Shown here piece after piece: positions 7,557 to 16,182 of a DNA stretch of 40,943 bases. Made by a program: the position numbers and the translations under genes. The first letter of the stretch is position 1. Each line of letters begins with the position of its first letter. A model generated the notes under the pieces. It ran no database searches and was not told where the DNA came from. It was given only the letters and a program-made list of their open reading frames with translations. Source of the stretch: an uncultured bacterium (GTDB lineage: Bacteria > Bacillota > Clostridia > Christensenellales > Borkfalkiaceae); assembly GCA_934871445.1 (NCBI GenBank), contig CAKXBD010000004.1, forward strand, positions 1-40,943. Direction: 5' to 3'.

Positions 7557-8951
7557 TTATCTTAATTTACAGGGAATGAGAAAGACGCCTTCCCCGCTTT
7601 CCAGCACAACTTCAAATTCTCCGTTCACCGCTCTCGAATACTCCCATTCCCCCTGTCGATACATCAAAACCGTGTCTGTATCTTTAAAGCGTATATCGAT
7701 TTGATTGCCCTTATTCTCTGCCGGATCAGTATAATTTGTCACTACCAGCGCGTTGCCGCCTTGCGCTTCTCCGTAAACGCCCAAAACAGCTCCGTATTGG
7801 CTCTGATAGGATTCTATAAAATCCGCTTCCTGCATCGCATATACGCTGAGATTGAACAATCCCGCATCTACGAGCATATCCGATTGCGTTCCATACGAGA
7901 CGAGAACTCCCTCCCAATCGAAGGAACGATAGGTCGAAGCGAGCTTTGATATTTCTTCGTTTACCCTTTTACAGCCGTTGTAAAATTTCTCGTTATTGGG
8001 AACTCCGTCCGAATTGCAAATTGTCTCCGTATATTGCCAGCCATCATTCGGATTGGGGTCGTTCGCATAGGTGAAATACGTGTACGACGTGATTCCGAAA
8101 CACAAATCCGTCCAAACCTGATAGCGAATTTCTTTCTCTTCCTCGGGCTTTCGATGCCCCGTATAGCCTACCGACTGAATGAACATATTGAATTCCGCAT
8201 CCAATTCGTTCGCAAGCGTCCGCATCTGATACATGTTTGAAAGCCATGTCGCGTCCAAAACGGGGCCGTCCCTATCCAGCAGAGGATATACGTCTACGCT
8301 GACGATCCGGCGTCCCTTCTCAATTTCGCTCACTGCCGCTTTGTATTTTTCGAGATAATCGGGATAGGTACCCTGTAAATCGGTAGGGCTACTGCTGAGC
8401 GGTAAAATATTCGTAAAACAAAGGAGCTCGCTGCCGTACTCGGCGTCAAATTCCTTCATCGCCGTGCGCAAATTTTCCATCGCGTTCATGCGCGGCTCGT
8501 CGAAAATATCCACTCCTTCCACGCAGGAATAGTTGCGCAGCTTTTCGTTAAATTTTCCCGCTTCGGTCGAATTCATCGCAGAACCCGTCTGCCAAATGGC
8601 CTTCAAGCCCAGCTCGGTAAACCAAGTCTGCATTTCCTCCATGTCCTCCGACCCTTCTCCGACTTTATCTCCGGGAGCAAAATTGCCGCGATCCTGCCAG
8701 ATAAACAGATGCGTCAATCCCATGTCCGCCGCCGTCTTATAGGCCTCGTAAGAGTGCTTGGGATTATCCCAGCCCGCTATCATGATTTGCTTGCCCGAAT
8801 CATAGCTGTCGATGACCGCCTGCCACTCCTCTTTCGTCACAGGCTGAACCGCAGAAGAAGTATCCCCTCCTCCTCCGCAGCCCGCCCCCGCAGTCATCAT
8901 TCCGACGAGCAGTAAACAAGTTATTGTTTTCATTGTTTGCGTCTTCATCAT
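7557..8951 (-). CDS. Secreted TIM-barrel-like lipoprotein, paralogue A
   Basis: 464 residues; lipobox AGAGC with Cys25 followed by a Gly stretch. The body looks like a (beta/alpha)8 glycoside-hydrolase-type fold: IMIAGWDNP, AADMGLTHLFIWQD, VEGVDIFDEPRMNAMENL, RRIVSVDVYPLLDRDG, FNMFIQSVGY, QVWTDLCFGITSYTYFTYAN. The FDEPR motif at the end of a barrel strand holds the best candidate acidic residues. The C-terminal 90 residues read like a beta domain (GNALVVTNYTDPAENKG; ESGEGVFLIP). It is the same length as the neighbour at 9140-10534 and shares its motif order, so the two arose by duplication. I cannot name a GH family. It is first in its operon behind its own promoter (8984-9011). Confidence 0.75.
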   Translation of the reverse strand: MMKTQTMKTITCLLLVGMMTAGAGCGGGGDTSSAVQPVTKEEWQAVIDSYDSGKQIMIAGWDNPKHSYEAYKTAADMGLTHLFIWQDRGNFAPGDKVGEGSEDMEEMQTWFTELGLKAIWQTGSAMNSTEAGKFNEKLRNYSCVEGVDIFDEPRMNAMENLRTAMKEFDAEYGSELLCFTNILPLSSSPTDLQGTYPDYLEKYKAAVSEIEKGRRIVSVDVYPLLDRDGPVLDATWLSNMYQMRTLANELDAEFNMFIQSVGYTGHRKPEEEKEIRYQVWTDLCFGITSYTYFTYANDPNPNDGWQYTETICNSDGVPNNEKFYNGCKRVNEEISKLASTYRSFDWEGVLVSYGTQSDMLVDAGLFNLSVYAMQEADFIESYQSQYGAVLGVYGEAQGGNALVVTNYTDPAENKGNQIDIRFKDTDTVLMYRQGEWEYSRAVNGEFEVVLESGEGVFLIPCKLR

Positions 8952-8983
8952 CTTTGTTTCTATCCTCTTTCTAATTCAAAATT

Positions 8984-9011
8984 ATTGTATCACAGAATTT
9001 TCTGTTGTCAA
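8984..9011 (-). promoter_or_regulatory. Promoter of the second carbohydrate operon with operator-like palindrome
   Basis: Minus strand: -35 TTGACA (9011-9006), 16-base spacer, -10 TACAAT (8989-8984). The spacer contains the inverted repeat ACAGAA-AA-TTCTGT (9005-8992). From TGTGATACAATA through TTTTGAAT the sequence matches the arsR-type promoter at 15147-15185 at 20 of 21 positions, which suggests a shared regulator site. Confidence 0.8.
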
Positions 9012-9139
9012 TATGAGAAAGCCTACCAATATTTCGTGTTTATGAGGCGTCGTGCATACAAAATTTTCGTATTACAAATTTTTTCTGCCTCGAAAACCTT
9101 CTTCACCGCCAAAGAGGTTTCAGGAAAAAATTCCCCTTT

Positions 9140-10534
9140 TCATTCCTCGATTTCGATAGCAAACACGCCCTGCCCCGGCAGGAGGGAAATGGAAATTTTT
9201 CCTTGCTCGGCCTTGACCTCCTTCCATTCCCCCTTGGAATACACTGCATAGGAATGGACAGATTCGGGCACCGTAATTTCGACGGTATCCGATTTTTCTG
9301 CCGTCGGCTCGGTATAATTGACGACGACGAATCCGCGACGGCCGGTTTCGTCTTTGAGGGCGCCTATCACGGTATCCTGTGTGCAGGTAACGGAGGAAAT
9401 TCCTTCAAGCTCCCGAAGTCCGTATTCCAACCTGTCGAACGCCGTATTTTTGCCCGATTCGTTTTCCGTTCCGACAAAACATTTCGTCCCGACATAATCG
9501 TAGGAAAGATACACGTGATCGAGCGAGAGAAGCTCGCGATTGACGGCCTGCGCGTCGTAATAGAGGTCGTTTATCGTACCGTCCTTATTCACACAGGCCT
9601 GCGTATATCCTAATCCCTGTCCGTATAATTCGCTAGTCTTATAAGTAAAGTGCGTAAAATTGCGGATTCCGAACGCCATAGAGACATAGGCTTGAAATCT
9701 CAAATCGTCCTCGTCAGACATGTGGCAGGTCCAGCTATATCCCGTTTCAGAGGGTTGATAAAAGCCACAGGTCTGTAAATAGGCGTGCGTGTCGAAACCG
9801 TATTGCTTCGCGTATTTCGCATTGAGTTCGAGCGTGCGGAGCCAGCCCTCCGCAAGATAGTTAAAGCGGAATTTTCCGTCTAACCAGCTTGACTGCAAGG
9901 GATAATAATCATAGGAAAGAATAGCGTTTCCGTTTACCTTGGACAATACTTTTTCACAATATTCCGCCAAAAATTTCTCGTCCGTCTGCGGACGGATATG
10001 CTCCGCCGCATCGAGCGGCAGCATATTCACCCAAAACAGAGGTTTTTCTCCGTTTGTCGCCGCATATTTTTCATTATGGATATCCACCCATTCCGAAATA
10101 ATATCGAATTGAGCGGCTCTGGGTTCGTCAAAATAGTCCACCGCAAAAACCGAAGAATATTGAGACCAATCGTCCGACCAATCCATGCCTTTGAACGAGG
10201 AAAGCGTATTTCCCATACTTGGGATTACCTTCATTCCGACTTGCTCCGCAAGGTCGTAAACGCTCGGATTGTCCTTGTTCTCCACGAGAAAAGTAAAATT
10301 CAACCCCATTTCTGCGGCCGTTCGGTAGGCTTCGAGAGTAGGCTCCGGCTCGCCGTGAGCGCCGATGAGCATAGTTTTATCTTCCTCATAGGAATTTACA
10401 ATTTGCAGCCAACTTTGTTTTGCGGGCGCAGAAGAATCCCCTTCTTGCACGGGTGAACACCCGAATGCAGACGCCAAAACGGCGATAGCCGTCGCCGCGC
10501 AAAGATAACGCTTTTGTTTTGAGTGACTCATCAT
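9140..10534 (-). CDS. Secreted TIM-barrel-like lipoprotein, paralogue B
   Basis: 464 residues, lipobox SAFGC with Cys26. Motifs parallel paralogue A in order: TMLIGAHGEPEPTLEAYRT, AAEMGLNFTFLVENKD, FAVDYFDEPRAAQFDII, NMLPLDAAE, AILSYDYYPLQ, AYLQTCGFYQ, AYVSMAFGIRNFTHFTYK, and a closing beta domain (RGFVVVNYTEPTAEK; LLPGQGVFAIEI). The FDEPR acid cluster is kept in both copies. Identity between copies looks moderate, so the duplication is old or the copies have diverged in specificity. Its start overlaps the stop of the upstream permease gene by one base, so it is translationally coupled to the importer and likely acts outside the cell on the same substrate (inference). Last gene of the first operon. 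Confidence 0.75.
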   Translation of the reverse strand: MMSHSKQKRYLCAATAIAVLASAFGCSPVQEGDSSAPAKQSWLQIVNSYEEDKTMLIGAHGEPEPTLEAYRTAAEMGLNFTFLVENKDNPSVYDLAEQVGMKVIPSMGNTLSSFKGMDWSDDWSQYSSVFAVDYFDEPRAAQFDIISEWVDIHNEKYAATNGEKPLFWVNMLPLDAAEHIRPQTDEKFLAEYCEKVLSKVNGNAILSYDYYPLQSSWLDGKFRFNYLAEGWLRTLELNAKYAKQYGFDTHAYLQTCGFYQPSETGYSWTCHMSDEDDLRFQAYVSMAFGIRNFTHFTYKTSELYGQGLGYTQACVNKDGTINDLYYDAQAVNRELLSLDHVYLSYDYVGTKCFVGTENESGKNTAFDRLEYGLRELEGISSVTCTQDTVIGALKDETGRRGFVVVNYTEPTAEKSDTVEITVPESVHSYAVYSKGEWKEVKAEQGKISISLLPGQGVFAIEIEE

Positions 10535-11430
10535 TATCCTTTCAAACCTCCCGAGAAATTTAATTCTATCATCTTCTTATTGAATAACGCATACAGCGTC
10601 ATGATAGGCACGAGGCTCACCAGCATCCCCGCGAACATAATCGGGGTACTGACTCCGCCCATCGCTTGATTGCGAATGGACAACACGCGGTATTCATACA
10701 AGCCCGACGCCAATGTAGGATAGTCGCCAAGGAAGAGAATGGGACCGAGATAGTCATTCCAATAGTTGACGCAAGTCATCATGAACAATGCGCCCATGGT
10801 AGCGACTGCATGCGGTAAAATAATTTGTAAAAATACCCGAAAATGCCCTGCTCCGTCGATAAAAGCAGCTTCGGCGTAATCCCAAGAAATATTTCTAAAA
10901 CAACTATATAAAATCAGGAAATTGAACCCAAAGCCGTTGAAAAAAGAAATGAGAATCGCGGGCGAATTGAGAATATGTAAGGCACGATAAATTTTATATT
11001 GAGACGGAATCTGTCCGACGATGGGAAGCGTGAGCGAAAGGAGTGCGACCGCGTAGATGACGCCTCTTCCCTTGAACTTATACTTTGCCACGATATATGC
11101 CGTCATACACGACGCAATCAACTGTAATCCGCAGCCGCCGACCGTATACCATAACGAGTTCCAAATCAGCGACAAAATCGTGAGCTTCTCGCCCGAGGAA
11201 GTTTCCATGGGCAGATAGCGAAAGGCGGAAACATAGTTTCCGAAACCGATAATGCCGTTAAAGGAAAAATGCTGAGCGTTATATGCCTCGCGGCTGCGAA
11301 GGCTGGAAAGCAGCGCGAAAAACAGCGGAAAGAGCAGCGACGCCGCATAGAGAACAAATACTACAAACATTATCCATTTTATTACCTTCCAAGAAACGGA
11401 ATTATTTTTTGACGATTCTTTTGTTTCCAT
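10534..11430 (-). CDS. Carbohydrate ABC transporter permease, MalG-type
   Basis: 298 residues from ATG 11430, chosen because AAGGAGG stands just upstream; a longer frame starting at 11490 would run into the upstream permease gene and lacks such a site. Six membrane segments are apparent (first VIKWIMFVVFVLYAASLLFP). The cytoplasmic EAA loop, DYAEAAFIDGAGHFRVFLQI followed by ILP, is the contact point for the ABC ATPase. The C terminus KKMIELNFSGGLKG is typical of MalG-like sugar permeases. It pairs with the permease at 11441-12433. No ATPase gene is present in the window. Confidence 0.93.
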   Translation of the reverse strand: METKESSKNNSVSWKVIKWIMFVVFVLYAASLLFPLFFALLSSLRSREAYNAQHFSFNGIIGFGNYVSAFRYLPMETSSGEKLTILSLIWNSLWYTVGGCGLQLIASCMTAYIVAKYKFKGRGVIYAVALLSLTLPIVGQIPSQYKIYRALHILNSPAILISFFNGFGFNFLILYSCFRNISWDYAEAAFIDGAGHFRVFLQIILPHAVATMGALFMMTCVNYWNDYLGPILFLGDYPTLASGLYEYRVLSIRNQAMGGVSTPIMFAGMLVSLVPIMTLYALFNKKMIELNFSGGLKG

Positions 11431-11440
11431 GCTTGCCTCC

Positions 11441-12433
11441 TTAAAATTCGATTTGCGGGTCAAGTTTTCCCAGCACCCATTTTGCCGCATACATAATGGG
11501 AAAACTGAGGAGCGTAAAGAACAGGCCTACCGCGGCCGCATCTCCGAGCAATGACGAAGCGCCCTCGTTGTCCGTCTTATAGAACAACCAATAATAAATT
11601 GTCTCTATGCCGCCCGACGAGCCGCCCTGCGTCGCAAAGAGAAGAACGATGCCGCCGCCCGTAAAAATCCCGGTAAAGGCCAAAAGAATGGTCATGGAGA
11701 GCGTCGGCCAAATCATGGGAATAACGAGCTGAAACAGCTCCCTCCCCCAACTGACGCCGTCCAATTTTGCCACTTGCATCACTTCGTCGGGGATTCGCGA
11801 CATAGCGCTTTGATAGAGCAGCATATTTGTTCCCAATCCCGTCCATACGGTATAAAAGAGAATGGTCGGCGTAGCGGTATCCTCATAAATGAGCCAATTT
11901 TTCCATTTTAAGCCGAGGGATTCCATAATGTTGTATACGGGCCCGTACATGCCGATAATTTCGGTAAAGCTGGTCACGTAAATGATTCCGGAGACAATGA
12001 CGGGAAGGAAAAAGACATAGCGGAAAAATACGTTTCCGGGAACTTTTTTATAAAGAAAATAGGAAACGATTAAAGACAGCGGCAGCATGAGCAGCAAATT
12101 CACTCCGAAATATTTGAGCGTGTTCGGAAGAATTTTCGTAAGGATTCCGTCTTTATCCTGAAAGATGGATAAAAAATTCTGAAAGCCGTAACGAATATTT
12201 CCCGTCAAAAACGGAAAGCCGTCCACCCACTCCATCTCATAGCCCTCCTGAAAAGACATGAGGATAGAATTGAAATTCAGCCATACGTAAAAGATACAAA
12301 AGTGTACGATGGGCAGAGCCAGCATTGCCCACACAAAAATTGTCTCCTTTCGTCTGCTTCGCGCCATCGTCAGGACAGGCCCGCTTCTATGCGGGCGTTC
12401 TTCGGTTTTCTTTGCCGCAGTGTCATTTTCCAT
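11441..12433 (-). CDS. Carbohydrate ABC transporter permease, MalF/UgpA-type
   Basis: 330 residues, six membrane segments, the first at about residues 33-55 (FVWAMLALPIVHFCIFYVWL). The EAA loop reads VMQVAKLDGVSWGRELFQLV, followed by IP. The fifth and sixth segments contain FTGIFTGGGIVLLFATQGG and AVGLFFTLLSFPIMYAAKWV. The start codon is directly adjacent to the stop of the GH2 gene, and the stop lies 10 bases before the second permease, so these genes form one tight operon. In Bacillota many such importers lack their own ATPase and share an MsmX-type one encoded elsewhere; the absence of an ATPase here fits that pattern. Confidence 0.93.
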   Translation of the reverse strand: MENDTAAKKTEERPHRSGPVLTMARSRRKETIFVWAMLALPIVHFCIFYVWLNFNSILMSFQEGYEMEWVDGFPFLTGNIRYGFQNFLSIFQDKDGILTKILPNTLKYFGVNLLLMLPLSLIVSYFLYKKVPGNVFFRYVFFLPVIVSGIIYVTSFTEIIGMYGPVYNIMESLGLKWKNWLIYEDTATPTILFYTVWTGLGTNMLLYQSAMSRIPDEVMQVAKLDGVSWGRELFQLVIPMIWPTLSMTILLAFTGIFTGGGIVLLFATQGGSSGGIETIYYWLFYKTDNEGASSLLGDAAAVGLFFTLLSFPIMYAAKWVLGKLDPQIEF

Positions 12434-14161
12434 TCATTGTACCTCCTCTATTTTCGCGCGCCGCGCCAGCACGGCACGCACGATTTCTTTATCCTTTTCT
12501 TTGAGTTTGGGGCGTCTATCCGCATAGTACAGGCCATTGACTTCCTGCTCGATGTCGTAAAGCTGCGTATAACACATTCCCGAAATTTCCGGACTATCCA
12601 TATACAGCGAGCAGAGCTCTGCCACCCGCTCCGCCAATTCTTCCGAAGAAGAAGCAGCAGAATATCCCCACCCCTCCGACGACGGACAATAGGATATTCC
12701 TCCAAATTCACTGGCCATCACCGGTTGACCGCCGAACTCAGCAGCCCGACACTCCTTTCGGGGAGGCATGAGGAGAGGAATATCCAGCTTTTTTTCCCGC
12801 TCGAATTTGGAAAGATATATCCTCGTATCCTCCGCGCCTTGATAGGTATGAAAATCATATAAATCCGTCTCCGCAATATGGTAGCCTCCGCTCGAATCCA
12901 CGCACGGGCGAGTGGGGTCGAGAATTTTGGTAAACTCATATAACAGCTTTACATACCGCAAATCGCAAAGGCGAATATATTCGTTTCCCCGGAATTCGTC
13001 CGTCCAAAATTCATTCGCCGGACACCAGAGTACAATACTCGGATGATTGCCGTCCCGCTCGATGAGCTCCCTCCATTCGTCCAGCGCCGCCCCGACATTA
13101 GAAAGGTCCGTATAGTCGATTCCCCAGCTCGGAAGCTCCCCCCAGACCATGAAGCCCGCCCTATCGCACTCATAGAGAAACTGCGGCTCAAAAGCCTTTT
13201 GATGCAGGCGAGCTCCATTGAAGCCCAAGTCGGTCGCCAGCGCGATTTCCTCCCGCATTTCCTCTTCCGTCGGAACGGTATACAAGCCCTTTGGATGATA
13301 GCCTTGGTCCAGCACGAAGCGCTGAAAGACGCACTTCCCGTTGATCATAAATCGTTTTCCTTCAAAGCCGCAATCCCGCAATCCGAAATAAGAATCTACC
13401 TCATCCTCTCCAAAGCGTAATTTTACATCGTACAATCTGCCTTTGCCCGGCTCCCAAAGATGTTTTTCCGACAGCTCACATTCTAAATCCCCGTATTGGA
13501 TAATTCTCGCAGACGCACTTCCCACTCTGCGCCCCTCATAAGAGACCTCGACGGAAAAATCTTCCTCGCCCGCACAATCCGCGCGCACAGACAATGTTCC
13601 GCGTTCCACGTTCGGAGTAAAACGCACGTTTTTAATATAGTGATTCGGAACAAATTCCAGCCATACCGACTGCCATATTCCCGTGACGCGGGTATAAAAA
13701 CAACCGTAAGAATGTTTTTTGAACGTCTGTTTCCCCGACGGACAATCGTCCGCAACATCGTCATAAACGAGCACAAATATGCGGTTCTCCCCCTCCGAAA
13801 CAAACCTCGTCACATCGAAGCAGAAGGAGGAGTATCCCCCTCTGTGTGAGCCCACTCGCTCTCCATTGACATATACAAACGCTTCGTAATCGCACGCGCC
13901 GAAACGCAGAAGAACTCTCCCCGACAAATCTGACTTTGAAAGAGAAAAGCGTTTTGCATAGGCGCAATAATAAATAAAATCGGTATATCCGATCCCGGAC
14001 AATTCACTCTCGGGACAATAGGGCACGATAATTTTTCCTTTGAGTTCGCGTTCGGAAAGGCCGTCCTCGAACGGCGAAGATAAAATTTCAAAATCCCATT
14101 CCCCGTTCAAACAAAGGGTGTGCTCTCGACGGAATTGAGGATTTGCGTGAATGTCTTTCAT
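12434..14161 (-). CDS. Glycoside hydrolase family 2 protein (cytoplasmic)
   Basis: 575 residues without a signal peptide. Layout of GH2: N-terminal jelly roll (LCLNGEWDFEI at about 16; YVNGERVGSHRGGYSSFCFD at about 97; GIWQSVWLEFVP at about 161), an Ig-like middle domain (about 175-265), then the TIM barrel (MINGKCVFQRFVLDQGYHP; NGARLHQKAFEPQFLYECDR). The acid/base Glu is E384 in WCPANE and the nucleophile Glu is E485 in MASEFGG. Both catalytic residues are present, so it should be active; beta-galactosidase, beta-glucuronidase and beta-mannosidase remain possible. It has an AGGAG site, follows the DMT transporter by 21 bases and abuts the permease gene. Likely role: cleaving the imported oligosaccharide. 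Confidence 0.92.
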   Translation of the reverse strand: MKDIHANPQFRREHTLCLNGEWDFEILSSPFEDGLSERELKGKIIVPYCPESELSGIGYTDFIYYCAYAKRFSLSKSDLSGRVLLRFGACDYEAFVYVNGERVGSHRGGYSSFCFDVTRFVSEGENRIFVLVYDDVADDCPSGKQTFKKHSYGCFYTRVTGIWQSVWLEFVPNHYIKNVRFTPNVERGTLSVRADCAGEEDFSVEVSYEGRRVGSASARIIQYGDLECELSEKHLWEPGKGRLYDVKLRFGEDEVDSYFGLRDCGFEGKRFMINGKCVFQRFVLDQGYHPKGLYTVPTEEEMREEIALATDLGFNGARLHQKAFEPQFLYECDRAGFMVWGELPSWGIDYTDLSNVGAALDEWRELIERDGNHPSIVLWCPANEFWTDEFRGNEYIRLCDLRYVKLLYEFTKILDPTRPCVDSSGGYHIAETDLYDFHTYQGAEDTRIYLSKFEREKKLDIPLLMPPRKECRAAEFGGQPVMASEFGGISYCPSSEGWGYSAASSSEELAERVAELCSLYMDSPEISGMCYTQLYDIEQEVNGLYYADRRPKLKEKDKEIVRAVLARRAKIEEVQ

Positions 14162-14182
14162 ATAGTCTCCTATCTTATAATT

Positions 14183-15073
14183 TCAAAGGGATAAAACTTG
14201 TAAGATGATAGCCGCTATACAGCTTATCATACTCACGATGCTGCGGACGGTAATTTTTTCCCGAAAAAATATCCAACCCGCCAACAGGCTCATCAGAATG
14301 GCTCCCGCCGTCGAAACGCCGAATAAAAGTGCAGAATTGACATGTGGAGCGAGATAGCTCATGGGATAATAATTAAACGCAACGCACAGTCCAAGTCCCG
14401 CACCGGCCAAAGGAATCCGCAGAGCGTGCGCCCTATATACCCGAGACGATTTCAAGGACAAAAGCAGGACGAGCCCCGAAACCAATGCCGTCGCATACAT
14501 GACGAAATAGAATGTATCCTGCCCCGTTCCCGGACTATAATATTGCTGTACCTTCAAAGAGAAATTTACGAGGCCGTTGCACAGACAGGACAAAAGCGCA
14601 TATATCAGCCAGATATTAGACCTTTTCCCCTCGGCTTCTTTTCTTCGGAATCGAATATTGGAAAACACGATGACCAATACGAGGAGCACAATTCCAATAA
14701 GCTGTGTCACCTTGGCATTTTCTCCTAAAAAGGCAGATGCCAAACAAATAGGAATAAAAAAAGAAAGATTGATAATGATAACCGAAACGCTATAATTTCC
14801 CTTCGAGACTGAAAGAAGAAGCATTGCCACCGCTATGGAAAAGCATAGTCCGCCCAGAATACCGCAAACAATATTTGGCAAAGTAAACTCCCAGCCCGCT
14901 ATACTTGCCAAAATCGTAAAGAGCAGCACGAGCGGAATGGGCGCCGACGATAAAACGACGGGAATATCGTTTCCCTTTTCATGCAAAGAGCTAATCTTTT
15001 TATAAAAGAATCCGGCTCCTCCCGAAGCCGTCGTAATGACTAAAAATAATAATACAATTACATACCATTCCAT
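14183..15073 (-). CDS. DMT/EamA-type ten-helix transporter
   Basis: 296 residues, almost wholly hydrophobic, with about ten membrane helices in two halves: the first half ends near IGIVLLVLVIVFSNIRF, followed by a basic loop (RRKEAEGKRS), and the second half contains GLCVAFNYYPMSYLAPHVNS and a final helix. The helix repeat and the pattern LLAGWIFFREKITVRSIVS match the drug/metabolite transporter superfamily (EamA-like). It heads the first carbohydrate operon and is divergent from the ArsR-type regulator, so it may carry a sugar or breakdown product in or out, but DMT substrates cannot be read from sequence. Confidence 0.85.
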   Translation of the reverse strand: MEWYVIVLLFLVITTASGGAGFFYKKISSLHEKGNDIPVVLSSAPIPLVLLFTILASIAGWEFTLPNIVCGILGGLCFSIAVAMLLLSVSKGNYSVSVIIINLSFFIPICLASAFLGENAKVTQLIGIVLLVLVIVFSNIRFRRKEAEGKRSNIWLIYALLSCLCNGLVNFSLKVQQYYSPGTGQDTFYFVMYATALVSGLVLLLSLKSSRVYRAHALRIPLAGAGLGLCVAFNYYPMSYLAPHVNSALLFGVSTAGAILMSLLAGWIFFREKITVRSIVSMISCIAAIILQVLSL

Positions 15074-15095
15074 TTTTTTCGCCTCTGGTGTCTAT

Positions 15096-15124
15096 ATTCT
15101 ATACGATAAAGCTCCATCTGTCAA
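15096..15124 (-). promoter_or_regulatory. Promoter of the first carbohydrate operon
   Basis: Minus strand: -35 TTGACA (15124-15119), 17-base spacer, -10 TAGAAT (15101-15096). It lies back to back with the regulator promoter, the -35 boxes being about 22 bases apart, so one bound regulator dimer could affect both. Confidence 0.8.
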
Positions 15125-15146
15125 TATGCAAAAGTATTCGGATATG

Positions 15147-15175
15147 TTGACATTACAGGCATTTTGTGATACAAT
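15147..15175 (+). promoter_or_regulatory. Promoter of the ArsR-type regulator
   Basis: -35 TTGACA (15147-15152), 17-base spacer, -10 TACAAT (15170-15175). The segment TGTGATACAATA plus the downstream TTTTGAAT recurs in the promoter at 8984-9011. ACAG at 15155 and TTGT at 15164 resemble a degenerate version of the palindrome seen there. Confidence 0.85.
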
Positions 15176-15218
15176 ATTTTTGAATCATATCACTGAATAT
15201 TTCAAAGGAGTTGCATAT

Positions 15219-16169
15219 ATGCTACATAAATCGGCAAAAATGCCCCTCTCCCTCATGAACGAGGAAGATGACGAAAAAGTATGCGCATTAGGAAGGGCGC
15301 TCTCCTCCCCCGACAGACTGAGGATTTTAAGAGTTCTTTCCGAAAAGCCCATGAACGTTCTGGAAATTGCAGAGGCGCTCTCCCTTCCGGCCTCTTCTGT
15401 TTCCAATCACATCAATGTTCTCGAAGAGGCAAATCTCATCAAGATTCAATATCAACCCGCCAAAAAAGGGCACATGAAACTTTGCTACAAAGCGGTCATT
15501 GAAATTAATATTCTCTATCTCGATAAGGATTTTTCCAGAAAACACCGCACGCTCAGCGTGGAAATGCCGGTAGGAAACTATGTAGACCTCCATATTAAAA
15601 ACAGCGGCTATCTCGCAAATACAGAACGTTACCTCTTTGAAAAGGATCAGATTGTATCCATGCTCTTTTTGCCCGAACGGACGACTGCGCAAATTCTCGG
15701 CTTTTCCAATGGCTATGTCGTCTATAATTTTCCGAATTACTTCGCCTCTTATCCCTATTACAATGCCTTAGAAATCTCCTTTGAATGTTGTTCGGAAGCC
15801 CCCTACTATCGCAATGAATGGCCCTCCGATATTACGGTTTGGCTAAACGGAAAAGAGCTCGTTACCTTTACGGCTCCGGGAGATTTCGGCGGTCGTGCAG
15901 GGAATTATTCTCCCGCTTATTGGCCCGTCAATGCTACGCAATACGGGCTCCTCTACAAAATTTCTATCTCTAAAAATGGGTGCAGTCTCAACAGTCAACC
16001 TGTAAATGGCGAGGTTACCATAGACGATTTTCTCGGCAGTTCCAGCGATCGACTGGAATTGAAAATCGGAATTAAAGATGACGCCGAACACCAAGGCGGA
16101 CTCAATTTATTCGGTCGGGAATTTGGCGATTATCCACAAGATATTCTCATGAAATTTAAGCAGCGTTAA
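15219..16169 (+). CDS. ArsR-family regulator with large C-terminal domain
   Basis: 316 residues from ATG 15219, which follows an AAAGGAG site; the open frame extends upstream to 15036 but that stretch overlaps the promoters. Residues about 20-85 form an ArsR-type winged helix: ALGRALSSPDRLRILRVLSE, then the recognition helix region LSLPASSVSNHINVLEEANL. The remaining 220 residues are not a metal site; they look like beta-rich domains (VEMPVGNYVDLHIKNSGYLA; PSDITVWLNGKELVTFTAPG; NLFGREFGDYPQDI) and probably sense a ligand. Regulators with this tail often sit next to glycan-use genes in Clostridia. Divergent from the DMT/GH2/importer operon; likely its local controller, and of the second operon through the shared promoter element (inference). 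Confidence 0.88.
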   Translation: MLHKSAKMPLSLMNEEDDEKVCALGRALSSPDRLRILRVLSEKPMNVLEIAEALSLPASSVSNHINVLEEANLIKIQYQPAKKGHMKLCYKAVIEINILYLDKDFSRKHRTLSVEMPVGNYVDLHIKNSGYLANTERYLFEKDQIVSMLFLPERTTAQILGFSNGYVVYNFPNYFASYPYYNALEISFECCSEAPYYRNEWPSDITVWLNGKELVTFTAPGDFGGRAGNYSPAYWPVNATQYGLLYKISISKNGCSLNSQPVNGEVTIDDFLGSSSDRLELKIGIKDDAEHQGGLNLFGREFGDYPQDILMKFKQR

Positions 16170-16182
16170 CAGGTTTATAAAA

